In this document: piece after piece, positions 39,192-46,312 of the stretch | Layout: each line of letters opens with the position of its first letter | Numbering within the stretch: the stretch's first letter is position 1 | Assembly (NCBI RefSeq): GCF_001073155.1 | Contig: NZ_JVEE01000028.1 | Location: 1 to 46,312 of the forward strand | Reading direction: 5' to 3' | From: Streptococcus parasanguinis | Lineage (GTDB): Bacteria; Bacillota; Bacilli; Lactobacillales; Streptococcaceae | Length of the DNA stretch: 46,312 nucleotides | Made by a program: the position numbers and the translations under genes | The notes under the pieces: model-generated | Database searches by the model: none | Told to the model about the DNA's origin: nothing | Seen by the model: only the letters and a program-made list of their open reading frames with translations

Positions 39192-39197
39192 ATCTTC

Positions 39198-39243
39198 AAA
39201 AATGGTAGGCGTCCGTGTACCAATGGGTGATCGATGACCTACC
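39198..39243 (-). terminator. Terminator of the small membrane-protein gene
   Basis: GGTAGG (39204-39209) pairs with CCTACC (39238-39243), with further pairing inside; ATTTTTG follows on the minus strand, about 55 nt past the stop at 39297. Confidence 0.55.
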
Positions 39244-39296
39244 ACCTACTTAAATGATAACAGTTCTTTAAAAATTTTCAACCCTATCTACTTTAA

Positions 39297-39728
39297 TCAG
39301 TCTCCATTTTTAAACAACACAGTTCCAATCAATACCAGCACTCCTACCACAAGCGGTGGTATATGATTAATCACCCAATCCGGATCACCCGCAGCAATAA
39401 ATGAAAAAACATAAATAGCTGCTGCTATATAAAGAGTTGTTTTATTGCCCTTTGCTTTTCCATTCCACAAGAGGATAGTCGCTATAAAAAAGCAAATAAT
39501 ATGGACACCCAAGAAATACAAAAAAGCAATAGCCCATGCTCCTAATGCAAAGACAGCTAATAAAAGTAAAACTAGATAAACAATGGCTAAAAACAGAGCA
39601 ATAGAAAGTATTACAGAATTTCCAACTCTCTTCTCTGGCTTCATTTCATTGTTAGGAAGAAGACTTTCATCTGAAACAAATTCCTCTTTTTCTTTATCTA
39701 CTTCAGGATTTTTCTGTTGATCTGTCAT
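39297..39728 (-). CDS. Small membrane protein of unknown function
   Basis: The 143-aa protein has a charged, Glu/Lys-rich N-terminus (residues 1-35) and four membrane helices (about 38-60, 64-84, 97-113, 120-138), ending in KNGD. I recognise no family. I take the ATG at 39728 (MTDQQKNPEVDKEKEEF) with AGGTGAG upstream; a GTG three codons earlier overlaps that site. It stands alone between metK and comEB. The N-terminus may be cytosolic and interact with partners, but nothing indicates function. Confidence 0.6.
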   Translation of the reverse strand: MTDQQKNPEVDKEKEEFVSDESLLPNNEMKPEKRVGNSVILSIALFLAIVYLVLLLLAVFALGAWAIAFLYFLGVHIICFFIATILLWNGKAKGNKTTLYIAAAIYVFSFIAAGDPDWVINHIPPLVVGVLVLIGTVLFKNGD

Positions 39729-39856
39729 AACTCTCACCTAAGCTTTATATTATTTTTCATGCTCTCTTTAAGACTATTATACAAAATTTCACTACTACTT
39801 CCACCATATTCATACGTTTCATTCATGATACTTTTAAAATAGACTGGAAGCCTTCA

Positions 39857-40324
39857 TTAAATAAAATCAGCCTCTGCAATAGCTCTTTTCACTTCTTCAA
39901 TTGGTAAATTGACCAATTCTACTTCTTTTTCACGGTAAAGATACTCGGCATATTCATCAATTCGATACTGATGAATGTATACCACTCTCTTGCAACCGAC
40001 TTGAAGCAATTGCTTGGTACAATTGAGACAAGGAAAATGCGTCACATAAGCTGTAAACCCTTTTGGAATTCCCCGTTCAGCTCCTTGTAAAATCGCATTG
40101 ACTTCCGCATGAATCGTCCGGACACAGTGTCCCTCGACCATGAGACAGCCATCCTCTAAACAGTGATCTGTCCCAGAAACGGATCCATTATAACCTGTTG
40201 CAATGACCTTATTATCCTTAACCAGAACAGCCCCAACCTTAGCTCGATTACAAGTCGCTCGATTCGAAATCAGTAAGGCCTGTGCTGCAAAATATTCATC
40301 CCATGCTAGTCGATTATGTGTCAC
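39857..40324 (-). CDS. comEB: Deoxycytidylate deaminase, ComEB type
   Basis: The 155-aa zinc enzyme deaminates dCMP to dUMP, feeding thymidylate synthesis. Zinc ligands are H72 with the catalytic E74 (RTIHAEVNA) and C99/C102 (FPCLNC). I choose GTG 40324 (MTHNRLAWDEYF), because GGAGG stands eight bases upstream and the product aligns with the usual start; the ATG at 40339 contains that GGAGG and is a possible alternative. In Bacillus the gene sits in the competence operon comE; here it is alone. No sign of involvement in competence. Confidence 0.9.
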   Translation of the reverse strand: MTHNRLAWDEYFAAQALLISNRATCNRAKVGAVLVKDNKVIATGYNGSVSGTDHCLEDGCLMVEGHCVRTIHAEVNAILQGAERGIPKGFTAYVTHFPCLNCTKQLLQVGCKRVVYIHQYRIDEYAEYLYREKEVELVNLPIEEVKRAIAEADFI

Positions 40325-40389
40325 CTTTAGGTCCTCCATCTAATATGATTTCTCCTATAATTGATTTCATTATAGCATGAAATCAGCAA

Positions 40390-40421
40390 GAAAAAAAGAC
40401 TGAGGAAAACTCCTCAGCCTT
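40390..40421 (-). terminator. Terminator of infC-rpmI-rplT
   Basis: AAGACTGAGGA (40396-40406), loop AAAC and TCCTCAGCCTT (40411-40421) form a long stem; seven T follow on the minus strand, 7 nt past the rplT stop. Confidence 0.85.
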
Positions 40422-40427
40422 ATAAAA

Positions 40428-40787
40428 TTATTTACCAAGTTTTGCTTTAGCTGCATCTGCAAGAGCTGTGAAAGCTGCTGCATCGTTAACAGCCAAATCA
40501 GCAAGCATTTTACGGTTCACTTCGATCTCAGCCAATTTCAAACCATGCATCAATTGTGAGTATGAAAGTCCGTTCAAACGAGCTGCCGCATTGATACGTG
40601 TGATCCACAATTTACGGAAATCACGTTTCTTTTGACGACGGTCACGGTATGCATAGTAGTAAGAGTTCATTACTTGTTCTTTTGCAGTACGGAACAAGAT
40701 ATGTTTAGCTCCATAGTAACCTTTAGCTAATTTAAGAATACGTTTACGACGTTTGCGTGATACAACGCCACCTTTAACACGTGCCAT
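40428..40787 (-). CDS. rplT: Ribosomal protein bL20
   Basis: The 119-aa protein of the large subunit begins [20 protein letters not shown] and continues with [20 protein letters not shown] and [20 protein letters not shown], the full family pattern. L20 binds 23S rRNA early in assembly and, in Firmicutes, represses its own operon through the leader before infC. GGAGG precedes the ATG. Last gene of infC-rpmI-rplT. Confidence 0.98.
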
Positions 40788-40836
40788 TTATATTTCCTCC
40801 AATATTTCCTAGAATTCTTTACTTACGAATACGCGA

Positions 40837-41037
40837 TTATTTCAAGCGAGTAAGCATTGCTTTGATACGTTTGAAATCTCCTGCATGCACCATAGATGCT
40901 TTACGAAGATGACGACGTTGTTTCTTAGTTTTTCCGTGGAAACGGTGAGAAGTGTAAGCACGGAAACGTTTAAGTCCACCAGAACCTGTACGTTTGAAAC
41001 GTTTAGCTGATGCGCGGTGTGTTTTTTGTTTTGGCAT
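40837..41037 (-). CDS. rpmI: Ribosomal protein bL35
   Basis: The 66-aa basic protein ([20 protein letters not shown], then [20 protein letters not shown]) is L35 of the large subunit. AAGGAG precedes the ATG. It lies between infC and rplT with gaps of about 33 and 49 nt, the conserved bacterial order. Confidence 0.98.
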   Translation of the reverse strand: MPKQKTHRASAKRFKRTGSGGLKRFRAYTSHRFHGKTKKQRRHLRKASMVHAGDFKRIKAMLTRLK

Positions 41038-41070
41038 GATATTTTCTCCTTTTTTTAACTTTCTGACAGA

Positions 41071-41592
41071 TTATTTCTTGTCAGTTGCTGGCGCCAATTG
41101 CATGAACATTTGACGTCCATCCATCTTAGCTCGTTGTTCGATGATCGCCACATCTTGTGTTGCTTCAGCGAAGTCGGCTAAAACTTTAGCACCAATCTCT
41201 TTGTGGGTAATCATACGACCCTTAAAGCGAATGGATACCTTCACTTTATTTCCTTTTTCAAGGAATTTGCGAGCATTGCGAAGTTTTGTATCGAAATCAC
41301 CCTTATCAATCACTGGGCTCAAACGAACTTCTTTCACGGTCACAACGCTTTGTTTTTTGCGTTGTTCTTTTTGCTTCTTCTGGTACTCAAATTTGAACTT
41401 ACCGTAGTCCATAATTTTCGCAACAGGAGGTTTAGCTTGAGGTTGAATGAGAACCAAGTCAACATTAGCGTCGTCCGCAAGTGCTTGCGCTTCGCTAAGT
41501 GGTTTGATACCCAATTGCTCACCTTCAAGACCGATTAAGCGAACTTCACGTACACGAATTTCATCATTGATGAATAAGTCTTGCTTTGCTAT
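41071..41592 (-). CDS. infC: Translation initiation factor IF-3, probable AUA start
   Basis: The product binds the 30S subunit and checks start codons. The N-domain ([20 protein letters not shown]) and C-domain ([20 protein letters not shown], then [17 protein letters not shown]) are complete. Choice of start: GAGGTG stands six bases before an ATA at 41592, giving (M)[10 protein letters not shown], the usual IF-3 N-terminus (173 aa). A GTG at 41601 lies within that ribosome site and a TTG at 41628 has none, though annotations often use them (176 or 185 aa). infC commonly has a rare start codon because IF-3 represses initiation at it, so AUA would allow self-control. An attenuator-like hairpin precedes it at 41633-41653. 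Confidence 0.9.
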   Translation of the reverse strand: MAKQDLFINDEIRVREVRLIGLEGEQLGIKPLSEAQALADDANVDLVLIQPQAKPPVAKIMDYGKFKFEYQKKQKEQRKKQSVVTVKEVRLSPVIDKGDFDTKLRNARKFLEKGNKVKVSIRFKGRMITHKEIGAKVLADFAEATQDVAIIEQRAKMDGRQMFMQLAPATDKK

Positions 41593-41748
41593 GGTTTTCA
41601 CCTCTTTTTTATTATTCGAGAAAAACAAAGAACGGACCTACAAAACAGGCCCGAACTACATGATGTATTTCATTACTGAAACTTGATCCGTAGGGGCCAG
41701 GCAACTTGCGTCACAAGGCGAGAAGTTCTCACTTCTGCTTTTCTCAAC
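41593..41748 (-). ncRNA. infC-rpmI-rplT leader with attenuator (L20-leader type)
   Basis: About 155 nt separate the predicted start from infC. The leader has AGAAGT-GAGA-ACTTCT, CTTG-TGACG-CAAG and a last hairpin CGGGCCT/AGGTCCG (41633-41653) followed by TTCTTTGTTTTT, a good intrinsic terminator. This resembles the L20 leaders of Firmicutes, where L20 binding ends transcription before infC. The L20-binding helix itself I could not delimit. Confidence 0.65.
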
Positions 41749-41754
41749 TTTTAT

Positions 41755-41783
41755 ATGATATCAAGTTTTTTATTCTTTGTCAA
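41755..41783 (-). promoter_or_regulatory. Promoter of infC-rpmI-rplT inside the end of cmk
   Basis: A perfect TTGACA (41778-41783), 17 nt and TATCAT (41755-41760) on the minus strand; the -35 is formed by the last codons of cmk. Confidence 0.7.
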
Positions 41784-42450
41784 GAAGTTTTTTTGCTTTT
41801 TCTTCAATAAAGGCCACAACTTCTGCAATGCCAACACCCGTTGTGTCAAAATGAATGGCATCTGCTGCAGGTTTCAAAGGAGACACAGCACGGTGGCTGT
41901 CCTTATAGTCCCGCTCAGCGATTTCTTTTTTTAACAATTCAAGATCCGCTGTGATGCCCTTTTCAACATTTTCCTTGAAGCGACGTTCTGCCCGCTCCTC
42001 AACAGAAGCGACCAAAAAGATCTTCAACTCTGCATGTGGCAAGACAACAGTCCCAATATCGCGACCGTCCATGACGATTCCACCCTTCTCTGCAATCTCT
42101 TGCTGAAGAGCCACCAACTTTTCACGGATAGGCGCAAGCGCTGCGACCCACGAAACATTATTGGTCACTTGGTTATCACGAATTGGATGGGTAATATCCA
42201 CGTCTGCTACAAAGACAAGCTGCTCTCCTTCTTCCGAACGACCAAAACTAATTGGATATTGATCTAAAAGGGCTAACAAGTCATCTACCTGTTCGGCTGT
42301 CAGATTATTTTGCAAAGCTAGGTAAGTCGCTGCACGATACATAGCCCCCGTATCTAGATACGTATAGTCTAGATCCTTGGCAATGATCTTTGCAACCGTG
42401 GATTTTCCACTAGAAGCCGGTCCATCAATGGCAATTTGAATTTGTTTCAT
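41770..42450 (-). CDS. cmk: Cytidylate kinase
   Basis: The 226-aa enzyme phosphorylates CMP and dCMP. The P-loop is GPASSGKST (residues 10-18), followed by [10 protein letters not shown], the [19 protein letters not shown] segment and the lid ERAERRF. The ATG at 42450 has GAGG upstream and lies 15 nt after the LysM gene stop, so the two are probably co-transcribed. Its 3' end carries the infC promoter. Confidence 0.96.
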   Translation of the reverse strand: MKQIQIAIDGPASSGKSTVAKIIAKDLDYTYLDTGAMYRAATYLALQNNLTAEQVDDLLALLDQYPISFGRSEEGEQLVFVADVDITHPIRDNQVTNNVSWVAALAPIREKLVALQQEIAEKGGIVMDGRDIGTVVLPHAELKIFLVASVEERAERRFKENVEKGITADLELLKKEIAERDYKDSHRAVSPLKPAADAIHFDTTGVGIAEVVAFIEEKAKKLLDKE

Positions 42451-42464
42451 GCTGTCCTCAACTC

Positions 42465-42920
42465 CTACTGAATCTTAACGACATCACCAGGATTCGCATA
42501 CCATGATCCTGTAGACATATGAGAAGGATTTAACTGTTCCAATTGGGCAATGGAAATACCCGCACGCGCAGCAATCGCCGCTTCCCCTTCACCTGCTTGA
42601 ACAGTGATCGTACCTTCTTTAGAGTTCTCATCTTTTGAACCATCGTCTTTAGCCGCTTGGTCAGTTTGTGCTGCAGGAGCCGATGTTTTCTGTTCAACCT
42701 TAGTCTCACCATTGTAGAAACCAGACATTTGTTTTGATTTATTGCTGCCACCTGTTGATAGGAAAATCAACAAGCAGACCATCGCCACTACTACTACAAA
42801 GAAAATAATGGCTAAAATCGTCAACAGACGATCTGCCTTTATTCCATTTAACTTACTCGTTCTTTTCAATGTTTCTTCTCCATCATCGTAAATATCTTCT
42901 TCCCATGGTTCTTTTGCCAT
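42465..42920 (-). CDS. LysM-domain surface protein, SAG1386/EF1546 type
   Basis: The 151-aa protein starts at ATG 42920 ([20 protein letters not shown]) with AGGAGG upstream; the longer frame is not supported. A cytosolic acidic N-terminus (1-40) precedes one membrane helix ([20 protein letters not shown], about 36-57), a Gln/Asp/Ser-rich linker (60-105) and a C-terminal LysM domain (about 106-151: [40 protein letters not shown]) that binds peptidoglycan. This is the layout of the SAG1386/EF1546 surface-associated family. Divergent from the ferredoxin gene. Confidence 0.88.
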   Translation of the reverse strand: MAKEPWEEDIYDDGEETLKRTSKLNGIKADRLLTILAIIFFVVVVAMVCLLIFLSTGGSNKSKQMSGFYNGETKVEQKTSAPAAQTDQAAKDDGSKDENSKEGTITVQAGEGEAAIAARAGISIAQLEQLNPSHMSTGSWYANPGDVVKIQ

Positions 42921-42930
42921 GACTTCCTCC

Positions 42931-42959
42931 TTGTTTTTTCTCGTAAAAATCATTACAAT
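42931..42959 (+). promoter_or_regulatory. Ferredoxin promoter, leaderless type
   Basis: TTGTTT (42931-42936), 17 nt and TACAAT (42954-42959). Only AGAAGT separates the -10 from the ATG at 42966, so the transcript should start at the start codon. The -35 overlaps the complement of the LysM gene ribosome site. Confidence 0.6.
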
Positions 42960-42965
42960 AGAAGT

Positions 42966-43166
42966 ATGAAAGTTACGTTAATTCCAGATCGTTGCATCGC
43001 TTGCGGTCTCTGTCAGACCTATTCTGAAATTTTTGATTACCATGACAATGGCATCGTTAAATTTGCTGCTGAAGACGACGACCTCCTTGAAAAGGAAGTT
43101 CCTGTCACAAACGATGTTCTCGAGGCTATTAAAGAATGCCCCACTCATGCTCTCTTAAAAGATTAA
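42966..43166 (+). CDS. Ferredoxin, single [4Fe-4S]
   Basis: The 66-aa acidic electron carrier has C10-I-A-C13-G-L-C16 and C58-P, the four ligands for one [4Fe-4S] cluster, between MKVTLIPDR and a C-terminal HALLKD. Partner enzymes are unknown. There is no Shine-Dalgarno and the -10 lies 6 nt from the ATG, so the mRNA is predicted to be leaderless. Its TAA is inside the terminator stem shared with the convergent EbsA-like gene. Confidence 0.93.
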   Translation: MKVTLIPDRCIACGLCQTYSEIFDYHDNGIVKFAAEDDDLLEKEVPVTNDVLEAIKECPTHALLKD

Positions 43167-43178
43167 GAGGGCTTTTTT
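43149..43178. terminator. Terminator of the ferredoxin gene
   Basis: GCTCTCTTAA (43149-43158), loop AAGA and TTAAGAGGGC (43163-43172) form a 10-bp stem followed by six T on the plus strand. It also overlaps the stop of the convergent EbsA-like gene. Confidence 0.85.
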
Positions 43179-43653
43179 ATTTATCTGCATAATACATCTC
43201 GTAATAATCCACATGGATGAAGTTGTCCGTCAAGACCACTTCACCTTTGAAAGATGAATTTAAGGCAAGTGCATTGATAAAGTATTTTTTCGGCCATTTG
43301 CGCATACAGAATGTCCGACTGCGCGAACCATCATTAAAAATGAGCTTGATCGACTTCTTATTTACTTCGACCTTTTCGATCGAGTCAATCTTCACCTTGA
43401 TTGGAGTAAAAGGATTGGCAGTAATAATCCGCAAGATCCCATCCTCATAAATCGTGAAGTACCGATGGACCCCAATCGCGAGCAAGGCCATAAATAAAAA
43501 GAAAGAAAACAAAACTAGCGTTGGCACACTAGAGCTCTCATACATCAAGGCCAGTCCAATAAAGACCGGAATCACTGCAATGGACCAATAAGTCACAAGA
43601 ACGGATAAGTCCGGTTGCCAATGATAATGGACCTTTCCAAATATCTTAATCAT
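43177..43653 (-). CDS. EbsA-family membrane protein
   Basis: The 158-aa protein has two membrane helices (about 18-37 and 44-62) after a short N-terminus (MIKIFGKVHYHWQPDLSVLV), then a soluble beta-rich part with CMRKWPKKYFINALALN. This matches, from memory, the EbsA family of streptococci and enterococci. Function is not established; enterococcal ebsA lies next to genes for aggregation-substance-related surface proteins. It is convergent with the ferredoxin gene. Confidence 0.8.
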   Translation of the reverse strand: MIKIFGKVHYHWQPDLSVLVTYWSIAVIPVFIGLALMYESSSVPTLVLFSFFLFMALLAIGVHRYFTIYEDGILRIITANPFTPIKVKIDSIEKVEVNKKSIKLIFNDGSRSRTFCMRKWPKKYFINALALNSSFKGEVVLTDNFIHVDYYEMYYADK

Positions 43654-43685
43654 GAGCGTACCCCCATCTAATAGTTTAGCATAAA

Positions 43686-43745
43686 AAACAAAAAAAAGGG
43701 AGCCAGACAGCCAAAATCACAAAGATTTTTACCTGCTAGCTCTCC
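43686..43745 (-). terminator. Probable terminator after the GacH-like gene
   Basis: On the minus strand an AAAAGGAG stretch 4 nt past the stop can pair with CTCCCTTTTTTTT, with an internal AAAATC/GATTTT hairpin, ending in eight T. The central pairing is imperfect. Confidence 0.5.
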
Positions 43746-43747
43746 TT

Positions 43748-46252
43748 TTAATTGGATTTGTTGGTTGGGACTTTAAAGAAGTCTTTAGAAAGGTAACCTT
43801 TCCCACTAATCAGGTCGTATTCAACCATTTTCAAATCCTCTGCAATCTCTTGTGCTTCCCCTTCTAAGGCCTTTTTATCGACACTTGCTTTTTTCAATAC
43901 TTCCGTCAACAAAGCATAGTAAGGTGAAACTTTTGAATTGGTCTGTTCAAAGACCATAGCAGAGAAATCACTTGAATTGACCAAAGGATAATTCAATTTC
44001 GGTGCATCAAAATTACTCCAAATAAAGTAGTCTGTCTGATACTGACTCTCCGGATTATTCTTAAAGGCCGACTCAGGATAGAGACCTGGTAAGTGATCCC
44101 CATAGAATACCACTGTAATTTTCTTATCTATTTTAGAAAGACTTTCCAGGAAGGATTGGGTGGCGGTGTCGGTTTGTGAAAGCATTCTCACATACGATGA
44201 TAAAGATTTGTTTTGTCCATCCGAAAATCCTGGATAACTCGCACTCATATCTATAGGATTCAGTTCCGTCCACGGAGTATGGTTCTGCATTGTAATCACA
44301 GAGAAAAATTGACTATTCTTATTTAGATTTTCTTCAATTAAATGATAAGTTGAATCATCACTATAATTCCCACCAACATTATATCCTTTATTTCCTTTGT
44401 TTCCATAATGTATAAATTTATTAAATTTTAAATTCCCATATATTACATTTCTTGAATAATTACTAGGACTTGCAATATGAATAACATCCCGATTCTTAGG
44501 TTCAAAATAATTACTTATAGATGGAAAATATTTCATATTAGGTGCTACTTGAGTATATAGAATAGAAATGCTCGGAGAAAGGTTGTACATTGGCAATCCT
44601 GTTAACGTTTGAAATTCCATATTAGCAGTCCCACCTCCATACCCATCAGATTTCATCAATCCACTAGTTGTTCTGCTCTTGATTCCTTGAATTTTAGGAA
44701 TTGGATTTGATGAAACTTGAACTTTTTCTATTCTTGATGGATCTGAAAAACTTTCACTTAATACATAAATTACAGTTTGTTCATTGATGAATTGATTTCG
44801 ATATTTATTTATTTCTTCTGATTTTAAATGGTACTTTTCTTCAATCTTTTTAATAGAAGTTTTACTGTACTTTTCAGGTTTATGCATAATATCGGATGTC
44901 ATCTGAGAAAACCATACATAGCTATTTGATTTCATTTGCGCATTAACTGTATTTCCAAACCATGCAATATCATACCGATTATTTAAGTTTGCTAATACTG
45001 GAATATGTTCACTCATTTTACCATCTTGCCTATTTTTAAAGGAATAGTAGACAGTAGTAAAGAAAAATAGAATAAAAAGAATTGTTACAAATCTAACCAG
45101 TTGTGCTTTAAATATTTTACCATAAAGAATTATATCTTTAAAAAACCAATAAATAAATGAAAAGAAAACTATTAATACAAAAACATATAAATAAGAACTT
45201 GATCCAACAAATCCTAAAAGCGATCCTGGATTTTTCAACCAACTTAAATCACTTGGTAACAATGGTTCTTGGCGGAACTGATATTTTAAATAACTTGAAA
45301 TTGAAATTCCAATAATAAGCAATACATTTATGATGGTAGTCAACAGATACTCGTTGATAATAGAGTAAAGAAACAAAAACACAGCAAAAAAAATGCTAAT
45401 TTGAAACAGTGTAGCCCCCGGAAAAATATGTTTTTCCATTACGATTACATCTGTTCGTATACTATATTGAAGAAAATAATTTAATAGTATAGAAAAAACA
45501 ACACTCGTAAGAACCACCAAGCCAAATCCCGGTTTATTATTTTCTAATTCATTTATCCCTTTTACAATATAACAAGAAATAAAGAAAAAAATGATAACCA
45601 AAGTTAAAATCAGTTTATCTAGTTCTATTAAAGTAGGAGTCGTGAGTTTTATAATATTATTTTCAAGAAATTGAGTAATGAAATTACTCCCCATTACCGC
45701 GTTAAAAAATTTACTATCAGTAAAACAAAAAGCTGTTAAAGAAAATGCATAGAAAATAGATGTATATATTTCTCGATCATTCGAAATTGGAATTAGATAT
45801 TTTTCAAAAAATGGGAAAAATACAGAAATCAAATAATGATAGACAAAAGCAAATATAAAAATTAAAGCAATATAAAATATGAAATCTGTTTGAAGAAAAG
45901 AGGATTGCAAGCTCTTAAAAAAATTAAACTGTTTTTCATTTACTCTTAGACTAGCATCAAGTATATATGAAAATAATAAATACAATACATAGATCACTCC
46001 AAATTTAATAAAAAATTTCTTACTCCAAATTTTTGATAATATCATTCCCAAATAGATACTAGAAATACCGATTAATAATATTGAACTATTAAAATAAGGA
46101 ACCTCTTGCATACGATAATGTGACTTGACTGTAAACTGCATATTAATAACATTTAAAATTAATAATGCAAACGCAAGAGAGAATAGAATAATTTTTAAAA
46201 TACGTTTTTTAAGATAGTTATTATAAAAGCTATAAATCTTCTTTAAATCCAT
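43748..46252 (-). CDS. Membrane sulfatase-fold enzyme, GacH-like glycerol-phosphate transferase candidate
   Basis: The 834-aa protein has about 11-12 membrane helices (20-405) and an extracellular alkaline-phosphatase/sulfatase-fold domain with the metal ligand E500 (VLSESFSDP), nucleophile T542 (GYGGGTANMEF) and D719-H720 (FYGDHLPG). Many-helix proteins of this size resemble GacH/SccH, which put glycerol phosphate on wall polysaccharides, more than LtaS (five helices). Codons for residues 1 to about 645 are far more AT-rich than the rest. Upstream of the ATG the same frame stays open to the window edge, so a slightly earlier start or an overlapping upstream gene cannot be excluded. AAAGGA lies near the ATG. 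Confidence 0.8.
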   Translation of the reverse strand: MDLKKIYSFYNNYLKKRILKIILFSLAFALLILNVINMQFTVKSHYRMQEVPYFNSSILLIGISSIYLGMILSKIWSKKFFIKFGVIYVLYLLFSYILDASLRVNEKQFNFFKSLQSSFLQTDFIFYIALIFIFAFVYHYLISVFFPFFEKYLIPISNDREIYTSIFYAFSLTAFCFTDSKFFNAVMGSNFITQFLENNIIKLTTPTLIELDKLILTLVIIFFFISCYIVKGINELENNKPGFGLVVLTSVVFSILLNYFLQYSIRTDVIVMEKHIFPGATLFQISIFFAVFLFLYSIINEYLLTTIINVLLIIGISISSYLKYQFRQEPLLPSDLSWLKNPGSLLGFVGSSSYLYVFVLIVFFSFIYWFFKDIILYGKIFKAQLVRFVTILFILFFFTTVYYSFKNRQDGKMSEHIPVLANLNNRYDIAWFGNTVNAQMKSNSYVWFSQMTSDIMHKPEKYSKTSIKKIEEKYHLKSEEINKYRNQFINEQTVIYVLSESFSDPSRIEKVQVSSNPIPKIQGIKSRTTSGLMKSDGYGGGTANMEFQTLTGLPMYNLSPSISILYTQVAPNMKYFPSISNYFEPKNRDVIHIASPSNYSRNVIYGNLKFNKFIHYGNKGNKGYNVGGNYSDDSTYHLIEENLNKNSQFFSVITMQNHTPWTELNPIDMSASYPGFSDGQNKSLSSYVRMLSQTDTATQSFLESLSKIDKKITVVFYGDHLPGLYPESAFKNNPESQYQTDYFIWSNFDAPKLNYPLVNSSDFSAMVFEQTNSKVSPYYALLTEVLKKASVDKKALEGEAQEIAEDLKMVEYDLISGKGYLSKDFFKVPTNKSN

Positions 46253-46312
46253 TATCCTTTTCTTCCTATTGTTCTTTTAATTTTGTTTCGCACTTTTTTT
46301 AATAAAGTGTAT
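46253..46312 (-). other. Right edge, probable end of the upstream gene
   Basis: Sixty AT-rich bases precede the GacH-like ATG. One frame reads Y-T-L-L-K-K-V-R-N-K-I-K-R-T-I-G-R-K-R-I and runs without a stop into the gene; its basic character resembles the C-terminal tail of a glycosyltransferase. Another frame ends in a TAA at about 46281. Too short to decide. Confidence 0.25.

Overview
The window is chromosomal DNA of a low-GC streptococcus, most likely of the mitis/sanguinis group; I do not assign a species. The reasons are the block rlmI-like/aroD/aroE/aroB/aroC/tyrA/ylbF-like/aroA/aroK/pheA/LCP, the streptococcal proteins SpxR, EbsA-like and the SAG1386/EF1546-type LysM protein, a type 1 methionine aminopeptidase with the streptococcal insert, a preQ1-II (COG4708) riboswitch before queT and an SMK-box (SAM-III) riboswitch before metK.

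Bases 1-9.9 kb are an AT-rich accessory region, all genes on the minus strand. It holds a cut-off aminoglycoside-phosphotransferase-fold kinase, an AAC(6')-I-like acetyltransferase, a HEPN-type protein (defence candidate), two unknown genes (a 427-aa protein with an HTH-like N-terminus and a 114-aa protein of a kind met in mobile elements), an 81-aa gene remnant, a two-gene nucleotidyltransferase/winged-helix module resembling AbiE-type (type IV) toxin-antitoxin systems, a decayed CHAP-hydrolase gene, a RepA_N-type initiator remnant with an apparently intact 53-aa coupled ORF, a 41-aa ORF with its own terminator and an RpiB-family gene. Three copies of an imperfect intergenic repeat (about 1.14, 8.63 and 9.66 kb) are scattered through it. 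The picture is a worn-down integrative or plasmid-like element beside the core gene rlmD.

From 9.9 to 22 kb lies rlmD and the chorismate/aromatic amino acid block (aroD, aroE, aroB, aroC, tyrA, then aroA, aroK, pheA, LCP), tightly packed with overlaps of 4-11 nt and with intrinsic terminators after aroE, after the YlbF-like gene and after the LCP gene. From 22 to 34.4 kb come ltaS (plus strand), ligA-lipid kinase-pulA, queT with its riboswitch, gtrA, a MarR/B3-B4 pair under a palindromic operator, a YihY/BrkB membrane protein and map. From 34.4 to 43.7 kb come spxR with a GNAT gene, murA, metK with its riboswitch, a small membrane protein, comEB, the infC-rpmI-rplT operon with an attenuator-like leader, cmk, a LysM protein, a ferredoxin and an EbsA-like gene. 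The right edge carries an 834-aa membrane sulfatase-fold enzyme resembling GacH-type glycerol-phosphate transferases; its coding sequence becomes sharply more AT-rich beyond the C-terminal fifth, suggesting the edge of a polysaccharide locus.

The most noteworthy non-textbook signals are: four genes (rlmI-like, ligA, gtrA, ferredoxin) whose -10 hexamer ends 6-7 nt before the ATG with no Shine-Dalgarno, so leaderless mRNAs are predicted; an infC frame whose best start is AUA; the nucleotidyltransferase module whose promoter is embedded in a palindrome; and a possible deletion scar at 39.1 kb with a CsoR/CstR-like palindrome and an orphan plus-strand terminator.
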